Shown one piece after another: positions 63,060 to 64,000 of a stretch of 64,000 bases of DNA. Made by a program: the position numbers and the translations under genes. A model generated the notes under the pieces. The model was not told the DNA's origin. It saw nothing but the letters and a program-made list of their open reading frames with translations, and did no database searches. Position 1 is the first letter of the stretch. Every line of letters starts with the position of its first letter. Source of the stretch: Edaphobacter sp. 4G125 (GTDB lineage Bacteria; Acidobacteriota; Terriglobia; Terriglobales; Acidobacteriaceae); contig NZ_CP060393.1 in NCBI RefSeq assembly GCF_014274685.1, positions 1,609,501 to 1,673,500 on the forward strand. The letters are read 5' to 3'.

Positions 63060-64000
63060 ATGGCGACAGAGACACTTGCAGTGGAACAATCTGCTCCGGT
63101 CACACAGCGATGGAAGCCAGCAGTCAATCCCTGGCTGATCGCTGCTACCGTAGCCCTCGGTGCATTTATGGAGGTATTAGACACCTCCATCGCGAACGTT
63201 GCACTTCCTCATATTGCCGGAAGCCTTGGTGCCAGTCAGGACGAGAGTACTTGGGTTTTGACGGCGTATCTTGTTTCTAATGCTGTTGTGCTGCCAATGG
63301 GTGGTTGGGCGGCAAGCATTATTGGGCGGAAGCGCTTTTTTCAGCTATGTCTGCTCATCTTTACGGTCAGTTCTTTTTTATGCGGTATTGCGCCTACGTT
63401 GCCCATACTTTTGTTGTGTCGTGTCATTCAGGGGGCTGGTGGCGGTGGTCTCCAACCGATGGCTCAGGCCATTATGGCCGATTCTTTTGAGCCACAACAA
63501 AGGGGGCTGGCTTTTTCTCTCTATGGCCTCGTTGCTGTGCTTGCCCCATCCATCGGGCCAACACTCGGTGGGTGGATCACCGACAACTACAGCTGGAACT
63601 GGATTTTCTATATCAATATCCCTGTGGGAATCTGCTCGATTATTCTTACACAGCGTCTCGTCGAAGACCCACCGTGGATGAAGGCTGACAAGAAGAATCT
63701 CTCGAAGATCGATTCACTAGGGTTGACCTTGCTCGTTCTGTCGATGGCATCGTTGCAGATCATGCTGGACAAGGGAGAGGAAAAGGACTGGTTCCAGTCC
63801 ACCTTCATTCAGGCCTTTGGTATTACTTTTGCCATTACATTCATCGCGTTGATTGTCTGGGAGTGGCGCGCTAAAGAGCCGATCATGGACTTGAAGCTTC
63901 TCAAATCGAGGAACTTCTCTGTGTGTTGTTTTCTGATGCTGATCACTGGAGGTCTGCTCAATGCGTCCACGGTCCTGCAACCGCAATTTGAGCAGGCAAG
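63060..64000 (+). CDS. DHA2-family MFS drug efflux transporter (EmrB/QacA-like), cut by the window end
   Basis: First 313 residues of an inner-membrane proton-driven drug exporter, 14 helices in complete members. The frame begins at ATG 63060, with GAGGGG nine bases upstream, and runs open to the end. LGAFMEVLDTSIANVALPHI is the DHA2 motif D1-like start. WVLTAYLVSNAVVLPMGGWA, IIGRKRFFQL (motif A), LLCRVIQGAGGGGLQPMAQA (motif B) and LAPSIGPTLGGWITDNYSWN (motif C, antiporter signature) follow. It is divergent from a tetR gene. The absence of a stop is due only to the window edge. Confidence 0.92.
   Translation, partial: MATETLAVEQSAPVTQRWKPAVNPWLIAATVALGAFMEVLDTSIANVALPHIAGSLGASQDESTWVLTAYLVSNAVVLPMGGWAASIIGRKRFFQLCLLIFTVSSFLCGIAPTLPILLLCRVIQGAGGGGLQPMAQAIMADSFEPQQRGLAFSLYGLVAVLAPSIGPTLGGWITDNYSWNWIFYINIPVGICSIILTQRLVEDPPWMKADKKNLSKIDSLGLTLLVLSMASLQIMLDKGEEKDWFQSTFIQAFGITFAITFIALIVWEWRAKEPIMDLKLLKSRNFSVCCFLMLITGGLLNASTVLQPQFEQA

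Overview
The window looks like chromosome of an Acidobacteriota, class Terriglobia (a Terriglobus/Granulicella/Edaphobacter-like soil heterotroph). This is inferred from gene content, not from a marker gene. It carries a PadR regulator coupled to a duplicated orphan ABC permease (the acidobacterial ADOP type), three very large Oar-like TonB-dependent receptors with N-terminal carboxypeptidase-regulatory domains, several secreted metallopeptidases, and many genes with weak or no Shine-Dalgarno sequences.

Region by region. 0-8.5 kb: padR-ADOP permease, a DUF892 ferritin-like protein, thiC, a secreted M28 glutamate-carboxypeptidase-like peptidase, MscL with an added zinc ribbon, and a small membrane protein. 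8.5-12.8 kb: an ArnT/PMT-like glycosyltransferase, then a pyrE-mtnA pair and an STN-domain protein. 12.9-24.4 kb: an amino-sugar block (nanE, a NagR-type GntR regulator, a divergent TonB-dependent receptor), an FNR-type flavoprotein, an AraC regulator, a nine-haem cytochrome c, a sialidase-like protein and a methyltransferase. 24.4-33.4 kb: core housekeeping (lptE-holA, ftsH, tilS, a membrane MutS-like ATPase, a GNAT protein, ispD-ispF). 33.4-38 kb: an O-methyltransferase, an M14 carboxypeptidase and a CocE/NonD acylase.

38-46.2 kb looks like an acquired island. A tyrosine-recombinase relic lies at its left edge and a relic of a conjugative coupling protein at its right edge. The cargo is two closely related COG3964 deacetylases, an orphan NarL-type response regulator and a TonB-dependent receptor, with visibly lower G+C than the flanks. 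46.2-52.6 kb returns to ordinary chromosome: M13 and M24 peptidases, a purine-nucleoside-permease-family protein, fbp, and tRNA-Ala(CGC).

Downstream of the tRNA, 52.6-62.1 kb, is the most interesting region. Two paralogous membrane-tethered winged-helix proteins (one frameshifted, one intact) bracket a TonB-dependent receptor and a GH71/99-like glycoside hydrolase. A 20-bp palindrome, CGTTAG-N8-CTAACG, lies upstream of both the receptor gene and the frameshifted regulator. This reads as a glycan uptake locus with its own one-component transmembrane regulator. The window ends in a divergent tetR / DHA2-family efflux pump pair cut by the window edge.

Five copies of a short intergenic repeat (core GCAGATCCTTCG ... 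GGATGACACTT) are scattered through the window. No CRISPR array, rRNA or intact insertion sequence was seen. All identifications come from reading the sequence and remembered family features. No database search was run.
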